Assembly (NCBI RefSeq): GCF_026094475.1
Contig: NZ_JAPELL010000001.1
Span: 952,316 to 1,016,315, forward strand
DNA: 64,000 nt
Source: Homoserinimonas sedimenticola
Lineage (GTDB): Bacteria > Actinomycetota > Actinomycetes > Actinomycetales > Microbacteriaceae
Direction: 5' to 3'
Shown: in pieces, positions 54,538 through 62,699 of the stretch
How the letters are laid out: each line of letters begins with the position of its first letter
How positions within the stretch are numbered: position 1 is the stretch's first letter
Program-made: the position numbers and the translations under genes
Notes under the pieces: model-generated
Databases searched by the model: none
What the model was told of the DNA's origin: nothing
The model's input: only the letters and a program-made list of their open reading frames with translations

Positions 54538-56264
54538 CAGAACACCACCGCCGCGGCGGGCTGGCGCGGGTCTGCCGCCGACTCGAGGAAGCCCGAGCGG
54601 GCGTTGCGGTAGATCGCCTCGACGGCGGCCGCATCGCGCGTGTACTGCGGCCAGCGGCGCACGTCGTGCCCGAGGCGCTCGAGCTCCGTGAAGACGCCCT
54701 CCTCGAAGCGGTCCTCGAGGAACACGTGGGAGGCGAGGTAGTCGAAGGGGGCGAAGGAGTTGGGGAAGCTCCAGGTCGAGAAGCGCGGCGCGTTGACCGC
54801 CTCCTGCAGCTCCATGCCGAAGTGGAAGGCGTTGAGGAACACCTGCAGCATCGCCTGCACCTGCATGTCGCCTCCGGGGCATCCGAAGGGCAGCACCGAG
54901 CCGTCGTCGCGGATCGCGATGGCCGGGTTCGGCGTCAGGCGAGGGCGACGACCGGGACCGACGCCCGCGGGGTGCCGCGGGTCGGGGCGCGACTGCAGGC
55001 CGCGCAGGGAGGGAACGAAGCCCGTGCCGGGGATGACGGGCGAGGTCGAGGCGCCGTCGCTCGGGGTTGCGGAGAAGGCGTTGCCCCAGCGGTCCACGGC
55101 GCAGACGTAGCTCGTGCCGCCCTCGCCGATGTGCCGGATCTCCTCGACGTTCATGGCCTCGGGCAACTCCTGCGACTCCCCGAAGAGCGCGGGCGGCAGG
55201 CCCGGATGCGCGTGCTCCAGGTCGATCGCCGCCGCGCGCTGGGCGATGTGCTCGGCCGAGAGGATGCGGTCGAGTTGCACGTCGACGAAGGCCGGGTCAC
55301 CGAAGTGATGCTCCCGGTCGGCGAAGACGCCCTTGAGCGTCTCGATCATGAGATGGGCGTATTCGGCACTGTTGTGCTCGAGGCCCGCGATGCCCTTCTC
55401 CTCGAGGATGAGGAGCGCTTCCGCGAGCACGGGCCCCTGGCACCAGGCGTCGCAGGTGTAGAGCGTGAAGTCGCGCCAGGGCGTCGCCACGACGGGCTCG
55501 AAGCGGCAGCGGAACTCGGCGAGGTCGTCACGCCCCAGGTAGCCGCCGTTCTCCTCGTGGTACTTCACCATCATGTCGGCGGTCTCGCCCTCGTAGAACT
55601 CGGCGCGGGCCGCTTCGAGCCCCGCGACGCGGTCTCCGCCCGCCGCGGCCTCGGCATCCATCATCCGCTTGATGGTCGCCGCAAGGTCCTTCTGCACGAA
55701 GCGCTCGCCCACCCGGGGAGGGCGCCCCTCCGGCAGGTAGATGGCCTCGTTCGCGGGCCACCGGCGGTAGCCGGCCTGGCGCTTCGTGATGCCGTCGACG
55801 AGCAGCGGGAAGGCGGCGAAGCCGTCGTGCGCGAGGTCGTGGGCGGCCTGCGCGACCTGCGTGAACGTCATGGTGCCGTATTCACGCAGGGCGCTGATCC
55901 ACGCGTCGGGCGCCGCGGGCACGACCGTGCGCAGCAGGCCCGTCGGCATCTCGCCGCCGTGCTCCCGCATGAAGAGGTCGGCGGGGATGCGACGGGGCCA
56001 CACCCCGAGGCCGTCGATGCTGATCGTCTCGCCGTCCGCCATGCGGATCATGATGGGCGCGACCCCGGCGAAGTTGACCTCGTCGGCGTGCAGCACCGCG
56101 AGGGCCATGCCCGCGCAGCATCCCGCATCCACCGCATTGCCGCCGGCTTCAAGGATCGCGAAGGCGGCGGATGACGCGAGGTAGTGGCCGGAGGAGACGG
56201 CGTGGCGGGTGCCGTGCAGGGTCTTGTTGGGTGCGAGCCATTCGGCGTCGGGGATGCTGGTCAT
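54537..56264 (-). CDS. Gamma-glutamyltransferase-family Ntn hydrolase, cytoplasmic
   Basis: 575 residues without signal peptide. The predicted self-processing nucleophile is Thr384 in GEGGTSYVCAVDRWGNA, aligned with TTHYSVVD of E. coli GGT but with Ser in place of the second Thr. PFGCPGGDMQ replaces the Gly-Ser-Ser substrate loop of classic GGT, as in more distant acylase-like members. A cytoplasmic GGT homologue next to a glutamine-synthetase-like ligase suggests it removes a gamma-glutamyl group from an intermediate. Start ATG at 56264; 38 bases after the isochorismatase-fold gene. Confidence 0.83.
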   Translation of the reverse strand: MTSIPDAEWLAPNKTLHGTRHAVSSGHYLASSAAFAILEAGGNAVDAGCCAGMALAVLHADEVNFAGVAPIMIRMADGETISIDGLGVWPRRIPADLFMREHGGEMPTGLLRTVVPAAPDAWISALREYGTMTFTQVAQAAHDLAHDGFAAFPLLVDGITKRQAGYRRWPANEAIYLPEGRPPRVGERFVQKDLAATIKRMMDAEAAAGGDRVAGLEAARAEFYEGETADMMVKYHEENGGYLGRDDLAEFRCRFEPVVATPWRDFTLYTCDAWCQGPVLAEALLILEEKGIAGLEHNSAEYAHLMIETLKGVFADREHHFGDPAFVDVQLDRILSAEHIAQRAAAIDLEHAHPGLPPALFGESQELPEAMNVEEIRHIGEGGTSYVCAVDRWGNAFSATPSDGASTSPVIPGTGFVPSLRGLQSRPDPRHPAGVGPGRRPRLTPNPAIAIRDDGSVLPFGCPGGDMQVQAMLQVFLNAFHFGMELQEAVNAPRFSTWSFPNSFAPFDYLASHVFLEDRFEEGVFTELERLGHDVRRWPQYTRDAAAVEAIYRNARSGFLESAADPRQPAAAVVF

Positions 56265-56302
56265 GGGCTACCTTGTCGTGTCGGTTCGGGCGTAGAGGAG
56301 AT

Positions 56303-56911
56303 TCAGGCGGCGGCGTCGTCGAGCCACTCGAGCACGGCGTCGGAGGTCACGAGCGCATCCCGCTGCAGGTAGCGGATGGCCTCGAGCGCGGCGTCGTGGG
56401 CTGCCTCGCTCGAGCCGCCCACGCAGTCCGTCAGCACGCGCACGACGTAGTCGTGCTGGTGGGCGTCGACCGCCGTGTAGTGGATGCAGACATCCGTGAG
56501 CCCGCCCACCAGGAGCACCGTCTCGGCCTTGTACGCCTTGAGCACGATCTCGAGCTCGGTGCCGAAGAAGGCGGAGTAGCGGCGCTTGCGGATGACGAAC
56601 TCCTCCGGCTGCGGGTCGATCCAGGAGGCGAGTTCCGTGCCATCCTCACCCTCAATGCAGTGCGGTCCCTCGGCGCCGTCGAGCTCCCGGCCGATGTCGA
56701 CGAGGCTCGGCTTGTGCACCTCCTGGATGAACACGACCGGCACCCCCGCCTCCCGGCACCGGGCGATGAGGTTCTTGACCTTGGGCGCGCGCGCCTCCCT
56801 GCCGCCCATGAGCGGGATGCCGGGGTCGGCGACGGCGGGGTCGCCCCCGCCACCCTGGATGTCGACGACGATGAGCACGGCGTTTCCGGTGACCTTGAGG
56901 GGATCGTTCAT
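56303..56911 (-). CDS. Isochorismatase-fold cysteine hydrolase
   Basis: 202 residues. The triad Asp17 (LIVVDIQGG), Lys109 (VIRKRRYSAF) and Cys142 (GGLTDVCIHYTA) is complete, with the preceding cis-peptide region. Members include N-carbamoylsarcosine amidase, biuret hydrolase, ureidoacrylate hydrolase and nicotinamidase, all splitting C-N bonds. In this operon a deaminating or decarbamoylating step is likely. The ATG at 56911 has AAAGGA 9 bases upstream. A 17-bp tandem repeat lies just 5' of the gene. Confidence 0.87.
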   Translation of the reverse strand: MNDPLKVTGNAVLIVVDIQGGGGDPAVADPGIPLMGGREARAPKVKNLIARCREAGVPVVFIQEVHKPSLVDIGRELDGAEGPHCIEGEDGTELASWIDPQPEEFVIRKRRYSAFFGTELEIVLKAYKAETVLLVGGLTDVCIHYTAVDAHQHDYVVRVLTDCVGGSSEAAHDAALEAIRYLQRDALVTSDAVLEWLDDAAA

Positions 56912-56927
56912 GAGCGGTGTTCCTTTG

Positions 56928-57029
56928 GGGTTCGGGGCTTGAGAGGGTCCGGGGCTTGAAAGGGTTCAGTGCTTGAGAGGGTTCGGGGCTTGAGAGGGTT
57001 CAGTGCTTGAGAGGGTTCAGTGCTTGGGA
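56928..57029. repeat. Six tandem copies of a 17-bp repeat
   Basis: Six units of exactly 17 bases (56928, 56945, 56962, 56979, 56996 and 57013) with consensus GGGTTCRGKGCTTGAGA. Two variants occur, GGGTTCGGGGCTTGAGA and GGGTTCAGTGCTTGAGA, with single changes in units 2 and 6. The array fills nearly all of the 122-base gap inside the minus-strand operon, between the second phosphotriesterase-family gene and the isochorismatase-fold gene. Unit length 17 makes copy changes frame-neutral to both genes; it may affect transcript folding or copy number may vary between strains. Confidence 0.9.
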
Positions 57030-57033
57030 CGAG

Positions 57034-58047
57034 TCAGGGGCGGTCGAGCAGGCGCCTCGGGTTGTGCACGATGATCGTGTCGATGAGGGCGCCGTCGTCG
57101 CCTGCGAGTCTCGTGATGGCGGGCCCGATGCGGCGGAAGAGGTGGTCGTAGCCGTTGCCGCCGTTGCGGCGCAGGTTCCCCTGGCTCCACACGTCGGCCG
57201 CGATGATGAGCTGCTCGGCGAAGCCCTCCCCGATCAGCCAATCGACCATGTCGAGGCGCTCGGCATCCGTGGGGCAGCGCAGCTCGGTCGAGCCGTAGTA
57301 GAAGTCGGTGCCGAAGGTGTCATAGCCGAGGATCGCCCCCGCCTGCGCGATCTCGCGGTGATAGCCCTTGTCGAAGTACTCGTCGAGGTGGCCGATGATG
57401 ACACGATCGGCGGGCATGCCCTCATCCAGCAGCGCCGCGAGCACGTCGATACCGCCTGGCCCGCGGAACGACTGGTGCATGTAGACGGCCGCGCCAGTCT
57501 CTGCCCCCGCCCGGCCTGCGGCGCGAACGAGCCGCCACTCGGCATCCGTGATGGGCCAGCTCGTGCCGATCTCCCCCAGCAGGGCGGGGATGACTCCCTC
57601 GCGACCGCCCCGCAGCTGATCGAGCAGCACCTGCGTGAGCTCGTCGATGCCGAGCCCCGCGATGCGATCGGGATGCGTGTCCTCCACGTAGAAGCCCGCC
57701 CCGATCACGACATGAACACCGGAGCGACGCGAGATCTCGCGCAACTCGGCGACGCGCGCGCCCATGCCCTCGAGGGTCAGCTCCACGACGGCCGAGCCGC
57801 CCGCCTGAGCGACCGTCGCGAGCTCCTCCGCCGCGACATCCGCGTCATCCAGAATGAGGTTCTCGGGCAGCGACAGAGCGTTCCACGCGAGGTAGCTGCG
57901 CAGCTCCGGGCCCATCTCGACCCCCTCGGGCCGCGGCTCGACGGGCGGCTTGCTCCAGATAGAGAGGTCGCTGAGCAGGTGCTCGTGCATCGAGGTGGGG
58001 CCGAGCTCGTGCGGCTCGATGGGACCAAGCACGGTGTGGATGGGCAT
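57034..58047 (-). CDS. Phosphotriesterase-family amidohydrolase (lactonase-like), second copy
   Basis: 337 residues. Metal residues: His21 and His23 (SMHEHLL), Glu159 (LLGEIGTS), His191 (YMHQSF), His220 (IGHLDE) and Asp285 (AADVWS). The sequence is well diverged from the copy at 51355, sharing the metal set but little else by eye, so it is not a recent duplicate. It likely hydrolyses a different lactone or ester. The ATG at 58047 lies 44 bases after the glutamine-synthetase-like gene. Confidence 0.83.
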   Translation of the reverse strand: MPIHTVLGPIEPHELGPTSMHEHLLSDLSIWSKPPVEPRPEGVEMGPELRSYLAWNALSLPENLILDDADVAAEELATVAQAGGSAVVELTLEGMGARVAELREISRRSGVHVVIGAGFYVEDTHPDRIAGLGIDELTQVLLDQLRGGREGVIPALLGEIGTSWPITDAEWRLVRAAGRAGAETGAAVYMHQSFRGPGGIDVLAALLDEGMPADRVIIGHLDEYFDKGYHREIAQAGAILGYDTFGTDFYYGSTELRCPTDAERLDMVDWLIGEGFAEQLIIAADVWSQGNLRRNGGNGYDHLFRRIGPAITRLAGDDGALIDTIIVHNPRRLLDRP

Positions 58048-58091
58048 GGGCGCCTTTCGATCGTTCGTCGGTCAGCGGCGAGGCTGTCCGT

Positions 58092-59618
58092 TCACAGCAG
58101 GGCGAAATACTCGCGCTGCTCCCAGTCGCTCACCTGCGACAGGTAGCGGTCGTACTCCGCTCGCTTGATCGTCGCGAACCACTCGACGACCTCGTCGCCG
58201 AGCGCCGCGCGGAACGCCTCATCCGCCTCAAGGGCATCGATTGCCGCACCGAGCGACTTGGGCAGCCGATCGGCATCATCCGCGTAGGGGTTCTCGGTCG
58301 GCTCGCCCGGCTCGACGGCGCGATCCAGGCCGTCCATGCCGCTGACCAGTTGCGACAGGATGTAGAGGTAGGGGTTGGCCGCGGGCTCGCCCGAGCGGTT
58401 CTCCAGACGGGTGGCAGGGTCGCCCGCTCCCCCGACCGCGCGCACCATGGCTCCCTTGTTGTCGACACCCCAGAGGATGCGGTCGGGCGCGAGCGAGAAC
58501 GGCTGGTAGCGCTTGTAGCCGTTGACGGTCGGTGTGCTGAATGCCGCGGCCGCCTTGGCGTGTGCCAGGAGCCCGCCGAGGTAGTAACGGCCGGTGTCGG
58601 AGAGCGGTGCGCTGTCGTCGGGAGCTGAGAAGACGTTAGCGCCCGTCACGAGGTTGCGCAGCGACTGGTGCAGGTGCCAGCCCGTCGACGCAGTATCGGC
58701 GCCGAGCGGACGGGACATGAAGGTCGCGTGGTAGCCCATTTTGCGGGCGATCTGCCGCACCGCCATGCGCGCGAGGATGACCTCGTCGGCGACCGTTGCG
58801 GCGTCCCCCGCCTCGAGCGTGATCTCGAGCTGGCTGGGGCCGAACTCGAGCTCGATCGTGCGGAGCGGCAGGTCCATGAGCGTGAGACCGCTGTAGAGCT
58901 CGCTCACGAGTTCGTCGAGGGATCCCATGCCCTCCGCGTGGAGGAGCTGCGAGCCCGAGGTCGTCGCGCCCACCCGCGGCGCCTCCCCGGGAGCGCCGGG
59001 AGCGCCCACACGGTCGCTCGAGAAGCCGGTCTCCTCGGCCGTGAAGACGTGGAACTCGAGCTCGGCCCCCACCGTGAGGCCCAGGTCGCGCGTGTCGGCG
59101 AGCGCCGCGAGCCGTCGCCGCAGGAGGCTGCGCGTGCAGAACGGCACGACGGCACCGTCGGGGAAGCGCAGGTCGCAGAGCACGAGCCCCGTCTTCTTCG
59201 CCCACGGCAGCACACGGAAGGTCTGCGGGTCGGGCACGAGCACGATGTCTCCCGCGCCGCTGAAGCGCGCGAGCTCGCCGAGCGCCCCCGTGTCGAAGAC
59301 GGGGAAGACGCTGCGGCCGGAGGTGTCCTTGAGCAGCAGGGTCGAGGGGGCGCGCAGTCCCGAGCGCATCGCGGCCGGCACGGCCGTGCGGGTCAGCGTC
59401 TTGCCCCGCAGGATGCCGTGCTGGTCGGCGAAGACGAACTGCACCATCTCGATGCCGACCTCGTCCATGACGCGGCGCATCTGCCCCGCCGCCGCATACT
59501 GCGCTTCGCTCCACAGCTCGTGCTGTTCGATGAAGCCCCCGCGGTCCTTCGCGAGGAGAGGGCGAGCGCTCGCGCCGCCGCCGCCTTCCGCGACGCGCCG
59601 CTCGTCGACGTTACGCAT
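58092..59618 (-). CDS. Glutamine-synthetase-like gamma-glutamyl-amide ligase
   Basis: 508 residues. GS landmarks: VGAELEFHVF, ELEFGPSQLEITLEA, the ATP/metal HATFMSRPL and GWHLHQSL His block, then RLENRSGEPAANPYLY (Arg/Glu). The N-terminal beta-grasp shows FVFADQHGILRGKTL. The class belongs to GS-like enzymes that join glutamate to amines (gamma-glutamylanilide or gamma-glutamylpolyamine synthetases), not to housekeeping GlnA. It overlaps the Rieske gene by 8 bases, a linkage like that of aniline-degradation operons, and supports gamma-glutamyl activation of an amine before oxygenation. Confidence 0.83.
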   Translation of the reverse strand: MRNVDERRVAEGGGGASARPLLAKDRGGFIEQHELWSEAQYAAAGQMRRVMDEVGIEMVQFVFADQHGILRGKTLTRTAVPAAMRSGLRAPSTLLLKDTSGRSVFPVFDTGALGELARFSGAGDIVLVPDPQTFRVLPWAKKTGLVLCDLRFPDGAVVPFCTRSLLRRRLAALADTRDLGLTVGAELEFHVFTAEETGFSSDRVGAPGAPGEAPRVGATTSGSQLLHAEGMGSLDELVSELYSGLTLMDLPLRTIELEFGPSQLEITLEAGDAATVADEVILARMAVRQIARKMGYHATFMSRPLGADTASTGWHLHQSLRNLVTGANVFSAPDDSAPLSDTGRYYLGGLLAHAKAAAAFSTPTVNGYKRYQPFSLAPDRILWGVDNKGAMVRAVGGAGDPATRLENRSGEPAANPYLYILSQLVSGMDGLDRAVEPGEPTENPYADDADRLPKSLGAAIDALEADEAFRAALGDEVVEWFATIKRAEYDRYLSQVSDWEQREYFALL

Positions 59619-60945
59619 CGACCGCGACTTCCTCGCTCGCGGCGCCGGCCCACGGCGACTGGGCGCGTCGCTCCGCCTCCTTCTGCAGCCAGACCTCCTG
59701 CCACCCCTCCGTGGGCGACACGGTGTCGACGGCGTAGGGGCCGACGTAGGTTGCGGCCTCCTCCTCGCTGACCGGATGCGACGGCAGCGCGCCGCCCGCC
59801 TCGAAGGCGTCGATCGACTTGAGCAGCAGCCGCCGGTTCGCGGTCACCGCGCGGTCGGAGATGCCGAGCCGCTCGACCGTGCGGTCCTGCACGGCTCCCA
59901 TGCTCTCGACCGCCCACTGGTCGTGGACGTTGATGTCGAGGCCCATTCCCGTGTAGGTGAGCGACTTCTGCTCCTCCGCGTCGAAGCCCCAGTTGTTGGA
60001 GCGGTTGCGCAGCGGGCGGTAGTCGGGCAGGGAGACGCCCTCGAGGCGCTGCTGGAGGAGGGTCTCCTTGTCGGTCTTCTCGGAGAAGTCGTAGAAGATC
60101 ATGTACCAGTAGTGGTTCTCGTCGTCGATCGGCACGTGCCACTGCGTGAACACCTTGTTGTTGCCGAAGGGCACGACGAAGGCGTTGGGGAACATGAGGT
60201 TCGTGACGCGGACGTGCTTGAGCTCCTCGGTGAGCTGTCGGATCGCGAAGACGCGGAGCCCGTGCTCGGCGCTCTCGACCTCGATGTCGGGGCGGTAGTG
60301 GTCGCCGACGAGCTTCGAGAGTTTCGTGCCGGTGCCCTCGACCTCCTCACTGAACTGCTGGCCGTAGACGTCGCGCGGGTCCTCGTCGATGAAGCGGTGC
60401 AGGAAGGAGACGTGACTCGGGTCGATGCCGCCTTCGAGGCCCTGCAGCCAGTTGCACTCCCACAGGCCCTTGAAGGCGAAGGTGTATTCATCCGGTGCTG
60501 TGAAGCAGTCGTAGTCGGGGAACGGCGGCGGGTCGCCCGCGCCCATGTAGGCGAAGATGATGCCGTTCTTCTCGACGCAGGGGTAGTTGGAGATGCGGAT
60601 CTTGTCGAGGAACTGGCTGTGCGGCGGTTCGGCGGGCTGCTCGACGCAGCGACCCTCGTTGTTGTAGAGCCAGCCGTGGTAGAGGCAGCGGAGACCGCCG
60701 TCCTCGAGTCGACCGTAGGAGAGGTCGACTCCGCGGTGGGCGCAGTAGCGGCTGATGAGCCCCCAGCCGTTGATGCGCTTGAAGAGCACGAGGTCTTCCC
60801 CCATGATCCGCACGGCCTTGACGGGCCGGCCCTCCGGCATCTCCGAGAGGAGGGCGACGGGCTGCCAGTACGCCCTCATGAGTCCGCCCAGGGGCGTCCC
60901 CGGCCCGGACTGGGTGAGTTTGTCGTTGTCCTCGCGCTTGAGCAC
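59611..60945 (-). CDS. Rieske non-heme iron oxygenase, large subunit (phthalate-dioxygenase-like)
   Basis: About 444 residues. The Rieske site is Cys68-x-His70 and Cys87-x2-His90 (YCAHRGVDL and CLYHGW); the mononuclear iron site is Asp175-x2-His178-x4-His183 (GIDPSHVSFLHR). No small subunit is encoded, as in the phthalate/vanillate class, so the reductase at 61696 should suffice. I chose the GTG at 60945: GGAGG lies 5 bases upstream, the family start LKREDNDKLTQSGPGTPLGG follows, and the promoter box TCGGAT (60966-60961) argues against the further-upstream ATG at 60957. First gene of a six-gene operon. Confidence 0.88.
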   Translation of the reverse strand: MLKREDNDKLTQSGPGTPLGGLMRAYWQPVALLSEMPEGRPVKAVRIMGEDLVLFKRINGWGLISRYCAHRGVDLSYGRLEDGGLRCLYHGWLYNNEGRCVEQPAEPPHSQFLDKIRISNYPCVEKNGIIFAYMGAGDPPPFPDYDCFTAPDEYTFAFKGLWECNWLQGLEGGIDPSHVSFLHRFIDEDPRDVYGQQFSEEVEGTGTKLSKLVGDHYRPDIEVESAEHGLRVFAIRQLTEELKHVRVTNLMFPNAFVVPFGNNKVFTQWHVPIDDENHYWYMIFYDFSEKTDKETLLQQRLEGVSLPDYRPLRNRSNNWGFDAEEQKSLTYTGMGLDINVHDQWAVESMGAVQDRTVERLGISDRAVTANRRLLLKSIDAFEAGGALPSHPVSEEEAATYVGPYAVDTVSPTEGWQEVWLQKEAERRAQSPWAGAASEEVAVDA

Positions 60946-60960
60946 TGGGGCCTCCATCAC

Positions 60961-60989
60961 ATCCGATTTACGAGAGATTGGATCCAATC
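60961..60989 (-). promoter_or_regulatory. Operator B and promoter of the Rieske operon
   Basis: GATTGGATCCAATC (60976-60989) is a perfect 14-bp palindrome, the best copy of the family. Reading the minus strand, TCGGAT (60966-60961) starts exactly 20 bases after the first base of TGGATCCA, as in sites A and C. Transcription would start near 60954. A repressor bound here would occlude the -35 region of the long operon. Confidence 0.75.
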
Positions 60990-61045
60990 ATTGCATTATT
61001 TTGTCCACTTTGCGAGCCTCGCCCGGGCACGGCGGCGATCCGCGC

Positions 61046-61696
61046 CTAGAGAAAAGCCATCGCGGTGAGCGGCATCGCCGCCATCGCGACGAGCGCCGCC
61101 GCGGCCGCGAGGCGACCCAGCCGGTCCGTCCGCGCATCCCAGTCGGCGAGCAGGCCCTCGCCCGCAGCCGTACCCCCGACGCCGCCTGCCCCGACGCGGC
61201 CCCCGGCCCCGACGCTCGCGCGCGTCGCCAGCACCTGGGCGACGACGACCCCCGCATAGAGGAACGCGCCCGCCACGAGCATCCCGACGACCGCGCCGGC
61301 GCCCAGCCCGTGCGAATGACCGGCCGCCGGTGCCTCAGCACCGCCCATGAAGGCGAGCAGTCCCGCCGCGAGGATCATGCCGAGCGGATGCCCGTGGTCG
61401 CCGCCGACCGCCCCGTCGCCCCGCACGACCGCTCTCCCGGCAGCCGCCCTCCGGCCCCCAACGCGCTGCAAGACGGCGGCAGCGAGTGCCGCCGTGATGA
61501 GAGCGACGGTCCACGCGAGAGGGGGGACCACGTGGGAGCCCACGAGGCAGACGTCCAGCATTGCAGCGAGCATGAGGAGCTCGCCCCACATCATCGAGCG
61601 GGAGGCGCGCCTCCCCCGCAGCGCCGCGAGCACGATCGCGAGCGAGGAGAGGCCGACCATGCCCCAACAGAGGGCCGACTCGATGATGGGCTGCAT
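61046..61696 (-). CDS. Small polytopic membrane protein, unrecognised
   Basis: 216 residues with about six predicted helices and no match I recognise. His residues cluster in DHGHPLGM and GHSHGLG near the middle, and SHVV sits in another helix, which could bind metal or haem. The Gly/Ala-rich loop at about 170-190 is low complexity. The ATG at 61696 shares one base with the reductase stop (TGATG), so it is co-transcribed with the oxygenase reductase and likely serves the same pathway, perhaps in uptake or redox. No other transporter is present in the cluster. Confidence 0.65.
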   Translation of the reverse strand: MQPIIESALCWGMVGLSSLAIVLAALRGRRASRSMMWGELLMLAAMLDVCLVGSHVVPPLAWTVALITAALAAAVLQRVGGRRAAAGRAVVRGDGAVGGDHGHPLGMILAAGLLAFMGGAEAPAAGHSHGLGAGAVVGMLVAGAFLYAGVVVAQVLATRASVGAGGRVGAGGVGGTAAGEGLLADWDARTDRLGRLAAAAALVAMAAMPLTAMAFL

Positions 61697-62646
61697 CAGA
61701 GATCGAGCACGAGCACGGGGCACTGCGCCCGGGAGACGCAGATCATCATGCAGTCGTTCTGTGCCTTCTCCTGGGAGGTGAGCACGTAGTCGCGGTGATC
61801 AGGAACACCCTCGAGCACCTTGGTCTCGCAGCTGCCGCAGATGCCCTCCTCGCAGTCGCTCATGACGTCGATTCCCGCTTCCGTCACCACCTCGAGGATC
61901 GAGCGGTCAGGGGGAACCGGCAGAGTGAGGCCCGAGGAGCGCAACTCGACCGTGAGTCCCTCGGCGGGCGCCGCGACGTCTGCCTCGGGGGCCACGAAGA
62001 GCTCCGTGCGCAGCATGTCCTCCCGACCGGCCGCCGCGAGTGCCTCACTCACCCCATCGAGCATCCGCTGGGGACCGCAGGCATACCAGAGGGCGTCGGC
62101 CGGGGCATCCGCCACCATGCTCGCGAAGGCCAAGCGCGTGCCCTCGTCGGAGGGGGCGAGCGTGACCTTGTCGCCGTAGGGGGCGAGCTCGTCGAGGAAG
62201 GCCATCGTGGTGCGGCTGCGGCCTGCGTAGTAGAGCCGCCAGGGAGCGCCGTCCGCCTCGAGCTTCGCGAGCATCGGCAGGATCGGGGTGATGCCGATGC
62301 CTCCTGCAACGAGCACGTGCAGCGGCGCATCCTCGAGCGCGAAGTGGTTGCGGGGACCCTTGACCTGCACGATGTCGCCCGGCCGGACCGTGCGGTGGAG
62401 GTGCTCGGAGCCCCCGCGCCCCGCGGGTTCCCTCAGCACCGCGATGCGATAGTCGGGGTCGGAGGGCGACCCGCAGAGGGAGTACTGGCGTGTCGAGCCG
62501 TCGGCGACGACGAGGTCGATGTGCGCTCCGGGCTCCCAGTGCTCGAGAGTGCCCTCGCGCGGCTCGAGGCGCAGCGACACCACGCCCTCGCTCTCATGAC
62601 GCAGGCTGCGCACGAGCAGTTCGCGCAGTGTCGCGTTGTCGGCCAT
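61696..62646 (-). CDS. VanB-type oxygenase reductase (FMN/FAD, NAD, 2Fe-2S)
   Basis: 316 residues. The flavin block RQYSLCGSPSD (R-x-Y-S), the NAD pattern VAGGIGITPILPM and the C-terminal plant-type ferredoxin with Cys265-x4-Cys270-x2-Cys273-x29-Cys303 (CEEGICGSC) give the order of the phthalate-dioxygenase-reductase family. It passes electrons from NAD(P)H to the Rieske oxygenase at 59611. The ATG at 62646 has GGAGG 6 bases upstream. It is divergent from the cupin gene across operator C. Confidence 0.92.
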   Translation of the reverse strand: MADNATLRELLVRSLRHESEGVVSLRLEPREGTLEHWEPGAHIDLVVADGSTRQYSLCGSPSDPDYRIAVLREPAGRGGSEHLHRTVRPGDIVQVKGPRNHFALEDAPLHVLVAGGIGITPILPMLAKLEADGAPWRLYYAGRSRTTMAFLDELAPYGDKVTLAPSDEGTRLAFASMVADAPADALWYACGPQRMLDGVSEALAAAGREDMLRTELFVAPEADVAAPAEGLTVELRSSGLTLPVPPDRSILEVVTEAGIDVMSDCEEGICGSCETKVLEGVPDHRDYVLTSQEKAQNDCMMICVSRAQCPVLVLDL

Positions 62647-62666
62647 CCGTTTCCTCCGAACTACTG

Positions 62667-62692
62667 TGGATCCAATCGGCTTGGTTTAGGAT
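62667..62692 (+). promoter_or_regulatory. Operator C and leaderless cupin promoter
   Basis: TGGATCCA (62667-62674, in GTGGATCCAATC) is followed at exactly 20 bases start-to-start by TAGGAT (62687-62692). A start site 7 bases after the box falls at 62699, one base before the cupin ATG, so the message would be leaderless; no Shine-Dalgarno is present. The reductase gene on the other strand has its own GGAGG and lies within the reach of the same operator. Confidence 0.72.
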
Positions 62693-62699
62693 ACGTTAC

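Noticed and set aside
58927..61068. A 713-codon open frame on the plus strand
   Set aside because: It is antisense to the GS-like and Rieske genes, whose catalytic motifs are complete on the minus strand.
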